NCBI RefSeq assembly: GCF_001701025.1
Contig: NZ_CP016793.1
Span: forward strand, 9,052,001-9,116,000
DNA length: 64,000 nt
Origin: Lentzea guizhouensis
GTDB lineage: Bacteria > Actinomycetota > Actinomycetes > Mycobacteriales > Pseudonocardiaceae
Direction: 5' to 3'
Part shown: positions 60,198-64,000 of the stretch, in pieces
How the letters are laid out: every line of letters begins with the position of its first letter
Position numbering within the stretch: position 1 is the first letter of the stretch
Translations under genes and position numbers: made by a program
Notes under the pieces: generated by a model
Databases searched by the model: none
What the model saw: only the letters and a program-made list of their open reading frames with translations
What the model was told of the DNA's origin: nothing

Positions 60198-63100
60198 GTG
60201 GCCAAAGTGTTCATCAGTTATGCGACTGCGGACATGGCGTTCGCCGTCGAGGTGTCCGAGTGGTTGCGAGCAGATGGGCACGAGAATTTCCTCGACCGCG
60301 CTCCCGTTGACGGGGTGCAGGTCGGCGAGGACTGGCGCGAGCGCCTCTACGGCGAGCTGAGGCAGGTCGACGCGATCGTCTGCCTGGTCTCGCGGGGCTT
60401 CCTCACCTCGTTCTGGTGTTCCGCCGAGGTCGGGATCGCGGACGCCCTCGGTTGCCGCATCCTGCAGCTGCGTCTCGACGATGTCGTCCACCCGCTGCTG
60501 CACCGGCTCCAGTACGCGGACTTCGCCGCCGATCCGCACCGTGCGCGTGAGCAGCTGTTGCGAGCGGTGCGCGGCCTCGACCTGGGGCGGGAGAAGTGGT
60601 GCGAGGGCCAGAACCCGTTCCCGGGGTTGAAGGCCTTCACCGCCGAGCTGAGCGGTCTGTTCTTCGGGCGCGCCGACGAGACGCGGGAGCTCTCGAGCCG
60701 GCTCCGGGCGGCGACGACCAGCCGGTTGCTCGCGGTCGTCGGACCGTCGGGGTGTGGCAAGTCCTCCCTGGTGCGCGCGGGTCTGCTGCCGGTGCTGGCG
60801 CAGGAGTCCGACTGGTTGCCGCTGGTGCCGCTCACTCCCGGCGACGATCCCGTGGCCGCGCTGGCCCGCTCCATCACCGCCACCGCGCGACGGCTCGGGA
60901 TGCACTGGTCGGTGGCCGGGGTGCGGGAGGAGCTCGAGCGGGACGGCGTGACGAGGCTCGCGGACGAGCTCGTGGTGGCGGGCGCGGGACCGGACGCGCA
61001 GGTGCTGGTCGTCATCGACCAGGCGGAGGAGCTGTTCACCCGAGCGGTCGACGCCCACGCCTTCGCGGAGCTGGTCGCGCCGGTGCGGGTCGTGGCGACA
61101 CTGCGGTCGGAGTTCCTCGACCAGCTGAACGCCGCAGCCGGCACCCAGGTGGACACCTTCCTGCTGGCGCCGCTCAGCCGGGACATGCTGCGGGTCGTGA
61201 TCACCGAGCCCGCCAGGATCGCGGGCCTGCGGGTCGAGCCGGACCTGGTGGCGCGACTCGTCGCCGACACCGGCCGCGGGGAGGCCCTGCCGCTGCTGGC
61301 CTTCGTGCTGCACCAGCTCGCCGAGGGCCTGTCGCGAGGTGGCGAGATGTCCCTGGCGCGCTACCACGAGCTGGGAGGCGTGCGCGGGGCGTTGTCCCGT
61401 CACGCCGACTCCGCGCTGGTGGCCGCCACCGGAAACGGCCGCCTGACCGAGACCGAGATCGTCGCCGGGCTGGTCGCGCTCGCCACGGTGAACGAGCGCG
61501 TCGAGCCCACCCGCAGGCGGGTCGCCGCCGACGTGCTCGCGGTCGACGTGTCGGAGTTCGTCTTGCGGCGCCTGCTCGTCGTGACCTCCGACGACGACGG
61601 TGGGCGGTGGGTCGAGGTGGCACACGAGGCACTGCTCACCGGGTGGCCGCCGCTGCGGGACGCCATCTCGGACCGGTCCGCCGCACTGGTCGCCGCACGA
61701 TCGGTGGAGAAGGCCGCCGACGAGTGGCGGGAGAACGAGTCCGACGACTTCCTCTGGTCGGGTGAGCGCCTGACGACAACGCTCAAGACCCTGCGTCCCG
61801 ATCATGCCGCGGGAGCGGTCGTGGACGTCTCACCGGCCGCGCAGTCGTTCCTGGACGCGGGTGTGCGGAGAAACCGCCGGGGCAGGAGCCGCAGGATCGC
61901 ACTGATCGCCGTGGTGGCGTTGCTGTTGACGAGCGCGCTGACCGCGGCCGGCCTGGCGTGGCAGCAACAGCGGTACACGGCCGAGCAGCGCGCGATCGCC
62001 CAGGCGCGCCAGCTCGTCCCGCGGGCCGAGCAGCTGCGTGAGGTGTCGCCGGTGCAGGCCCTCCGGCTCGGCTTGGCGGCCGAACGACTCCACTCGGACT
62101 CGGAGACACGGGACAGCCTGGTCAACACCCTGCTCGGCAGCGGGTACCGCAGCACGCTCACCGGTCACAGCGCAGCGGTCGCGAAGGTTGTGTTCAGCGA
62201 CGACGGACGGTGGCTCGCCACCGCCGGCACGGACAAGACGGTGGTGCTGTGGAAGGTCGACGCCTCGGGTGGTGTCACCAGGGCGCGGACGTTGACCGGC
62301 CACGGCGGACCGGTGCTCTCGCTGGCGTTCCACCCGGACGGCACCCTGCTCGCGTCCGGCGCCAAGGACGGACAGGTCCTGTTGTGGGACACGGCAGACG
62401 CCGTGCCGCCGGTCCACCTGCCCGCGAACGCCGACATGCGGGAAGCGCCGTCCGTGGTGTTCAGCCCCGACGGGACGACGCTGGCCACCGCGGGATCGTC
62501 GGGTTCGGTGCTGTTCTGGGACGTGCGGCAGCGCACCGCGCCCCGGCTGCTCGCGCCGGCGATCACCGAGCATCGCGAGCGTGTGGTGGCCATCGAGTGG
62601 CGCCGGAACGGCGGTCTGCTCGTCACGGGCAGCGAGGACAACACGGCACGTTTGTGGGACGTGCACGACCTTGCGAACGTCCGCGCGGTCGGCGCACCGC
62701 TCACCGCGCACATAGAGGACGTCAACGCGGTCCCGTTGAGTCCGGACGGCCGCCTGCTCGCCACCGCGAGCGCGGACCACCTCGTGTTGCTGTGGGACGT
62801 CAGTGATCCCGCCGCACCGCGCCGACTGGGCGAGCCGCTGGTCGGTCACGCGAACTGGGTGAACACCGGAGCGTTCAGCGGTGACGGCTCGTTGCTCGCG
62901 ACTGGTGGTGCGGACAAGACGGTGATCGTGTGGGACGTGCGTGATCCCGGTCGTCCCCGGCGACAGGCGGTGCTGAGCGGTCACGAGCACGGTGTGAACA
63001 CGGTCGCGTTCCGGCAGAACCTGCTGGCGACGGCGGGAAGGGACCAGAAGGTGATGCTGTGGGAGGCCGCGGAGACCGCCGTGACGCAGCAGTTCACCGC

Positions 63101-64000
63101 GCACACCTCGTACGTCAACGCGATGGCGGCCACGCCGGACGGCCGCACCCTCGCCACGGCAGGGGCCGACCGCACCGTGCTGCTCTGGGACACCTCCGCC
63201 CTCGACCGCGTCCAGCGGGCGGGCGACCCGCTGCGCACACCGCAGGGCGCCGCCGCGGCGGTGGCGTTCCGCGGCGACGGACGGTTGCTGGCGGCCGGTG
63301 CGGGCCGCGACGTGGTGTTGTGGGACACCAGCGACCTCGCCCGCGCCAGGCAGATCACCCCGCCGCTCACCGGGCACAGGGGCACCGTCCGCGCGGTGGA
63401 GTTCCGGCCGGACCGCCGCGTCCTCGCGTCCGGCAGCAGTGACGGACAGCTCATGTTGTGGGACACCGGGGAACAGAGCGGGCCACGTGCGCTCGGGGAG
63501 CCGGTCGCCGCCCACGAAAGTCCACTGTGGACGTTGGCGTTCAACCAGGCGGGCACCGTGCTGGTCACCGGAGCGGGCGACGGCAAGATCGCCCTGTGGG
63601 ACGTGCGTGATCCCGCCGCACCGCGCCGCATCGGGGAACCGCTCAGCGGCCACACGAACCGCGTGAACTCGCTGGCGTTCAGCCCTGACGACCGCCTGAT
63701 GGCCAGTGGCGGTGAGGACAAGACGGTTCAGCTGTGGGACCTGACCGATCCGTCGAACCCTCGGGGCCGTGGCACGATCGCCGGCCACGGGAGCCCCATC
63801 AAGTCGGTCGCGTTCGACCAGGACGGCCGGGTGCTCGCGACCGGTGCCGCGGACAACGAGACTCGGCTGTGGGACGTCACCGGCCCGGTGACCCAGCTGG
63901 GGCCACCGCTGGACGGGCACACGAACTGGGTCAACGCGATCGAGTTCCCCGCCCGCGGCCGGGCGATCGTGACCGGCAGCGCCGACGGGACGATCCGGGT
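60198..64000 (+). CDS. TIR-STAND NTPase-TM-WD40 protein (right end cut by window)
   Basis: At least 1267 residues, open to the window edge. TIR domain 1-~130 starts 'KVFISYATAD', with the 'SFWCSAEVG' motif that places Glu77 where NAD-cleaving TIRs have their catalytic Glu. An nSTAND1-type NTPase starts with 'NPFPGLKAF' (139) and 'FFGRADE'; Walker A is GPSGCGKSS (182-190) and Walker B 'VLVVIDQAEELF' (Asp274). A single TM helix lies at about 566-588, followed by a helical stretch. From residue ~650 there are 14 WD40 repeats (two seven-blade propellers), the last cut off. Start GTG 60198 begins the TIR beta-strand at once. Reading: ligand sensing by the propellers triggers NTP-driven assembly and TIR activity, i.e. 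an NLR-like conflict system. Confidence 0.93.
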   Translation, partial: MAKVFISYATADMAFAVEVSEWLRADGHENFLDRAPVDGVQVGEDWRERLYGELRQVDAIVCLVSRGFLTSFWCSAEVGIADALGCRILQLRLDDVVHPLLHRLQYADFAADPHRAREQLLRAVRGLDLGREKWCEGQNPFPGLKAFTAELSGLFFGRADETRELSSRLRAATTSRLLAVVGPSGCGKSSLVRAGLLPVLAQESDWLPLVPLTPGDDPVAALARSITATARRLGMHWSVAGVREELERDGVTRLADELVVAGAGPDAQVLVVIDQAEELFTRAVDAHAFAELVAPVRVVATLRSEFLDQLNAAAGTQVDTFLLAPLSRDMLRVVITEPARIAGLRVEPDLVARLVADTGRGEALPLLAFVLHQLAEGLSRGGEMSLARYHELGGVRGALSRHADSALVAATGNGRLTETEIVAGLVALATVNERVEPTRRRVAADVLAVDVSEFVLRRLLVVTSDDDGGRWVEVAHEALLTGWPPLRDAISDRSAALVAARSVEKAADEWRENESDDFLWSGERLTTTLKTLRPDHAAGAVVDVSPAAQSFLDAGVRRNRRGRSRRIALIAVVALLLTSALTAAGLAWQQQRYTAEQRAIAQARQLVPRAEQLREVSPVQALRLGLAAERLHSDSETRDSLVNTLLGSGYRSTLTGHSAAVAKVVFSDDGRWLATAGTDKTVVLWKVDASGGVTRARTLTGHGGPVLSLAFHPDGTLLASGAKDGQVLLWDTADAVPPVHLPANADMREAPSVVFSPDGTTLATAGSSGSVLFWDVRQRTAPRLLAPAITEHRERVVAIEWRRNGGLLVTGSEDNTARLWDVHDLANVRAVGAPLTAHIEDVNAVPLSPDGRLLATASADHLVLLWDVSDPAAPRRLGEPLVGHANWVNTGAFSGDGSLLATGGADKTVIVWDVRDPGRPRRQAVLSGHEHGVNTVAFRQNLLATAGRDQKVMLWEAAETAVTQQFTAHTSYVNAMAATPDGRTLATAGADRTVLLWDTSALDRVQRAGDPLRTPQGAAAAVAFRGDGRLLAAGAGRDVVLWDTSDLARARQITPPLTGHRGTVRAVEFRPDRRVLASGSSDGQLMLWDTGEQSGPRALGEPVAAHESPLWTLAFNQAGTVLVTGAGDGKIALWDVRDPAAPRRIGEPLSGHTNRVNSLAFSPDDRLMASGGEDKTVQLWDLTDPSNPRGRGTIAGHGSPIKSVAFDQDGRVLATGAADNETRLWDVTGPVTQLGPPLDGHTNWVNAIEFPARGRAIVTGSADGTIR

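Overview
The window is very GC-rich DNA with the strong third-position G/C bias, frequent GTG starts and overlapping gene ends typical of an actinobacterium. The gene content (mycothiol-dependent-isomerase-type DinB protein, DUF2795, several DesK/LuxR regulators, single-gene TIR-STAND-WD40, RHS and EF-hand proteins, Kdp system with a micro-ORF in front) fits a filamentous actinomycete of the Pseudonocardiaceae type (Lentzea/Saccharothrix/Actinosynnema-like). That assignment is an inference from style and content; no rRNA or tRNA gene is visible.

Layout. 1-6 kb: TetR remnant, MOSC protein, DUF2795 protein, CHASE3-type histidine kinase, a membrane-protein/winged-helix pair with twin operators, NADPH:FMN reductase and TetR. 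5.3-8.9 kb: IclR regulator divergent from the three lower meta-cleavage genes (2-keto-4-pentenoate hydratase, acylating acetaldehyde dehydrogenase, 4-hydroxy-2-oxovalerate aldolase). 9-18 kb: three alpha/beta hydrolases, a DUF1345 membrane protein, a broken AraC gene, a heavily frameshifted LuxR/LAL regulator and a BisC-like molybdopterin oxidoreductase. 18-26 kb: EF-hand protein, a secreted RHS/YD-repeat protein divergent from a membrane-bound HTH protein with a glycosidase-like outer domain whose catalytic glutamates look lost, a membrane protein and a TAP-type peptidase. 26-34 kb: DesK/LuxR two-component pair, DUF6010 protein, His-rich methyltransferase with XRE-cupin regulator, NYN/cold-shock fusion, KDPG aldolase, decayed GntR regulator, secreted sphingomyelinase. 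34-44 kb: DUF6493-like/SWIM pair, a diaminopimelate-decarboxylase homologue, frameshifted aldo/keto reductase, cupin, GlxA-type AraC, Tat-exported amidohydrolase. 44-51.5 kb: complete kdp locus (micro-ORF, kdpF, A, B, C, D, E) for high-affinity K+ uptake, with kdpE frameshifted. 51.7-60 kb: AlkZ-like protein, MMPL exporter with divergent MarR, DinB protein divergent from an ECF sigma factor, then a VOC/GNAT/hydrolase operon, a membrane protein and a small peptidoglycan-binding protein. 60.2-64 kb: a large TIR-STAND NTPase-TM-WD40 gene that runs off the right edge.

Three things stand out. First, the TIR-STAND-WD40 protein at the right end looks like an NLR-like conflict/suicide sensor. Second, the HTH-TM-pseudoglycosidase protein looks like a one-component surface sensor facing an RHS gene. 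Third, two short non-coding inverted-repeat elements are inserted at CTAG sites that coincide with stop codons.

Caution: single-base indels break or locally shift at least eight genes, often with no in-frame stop codons other than those caused by the shift, and twice as compensating pairs. Residual assembly errors are as likely as real gene decay for several of them.
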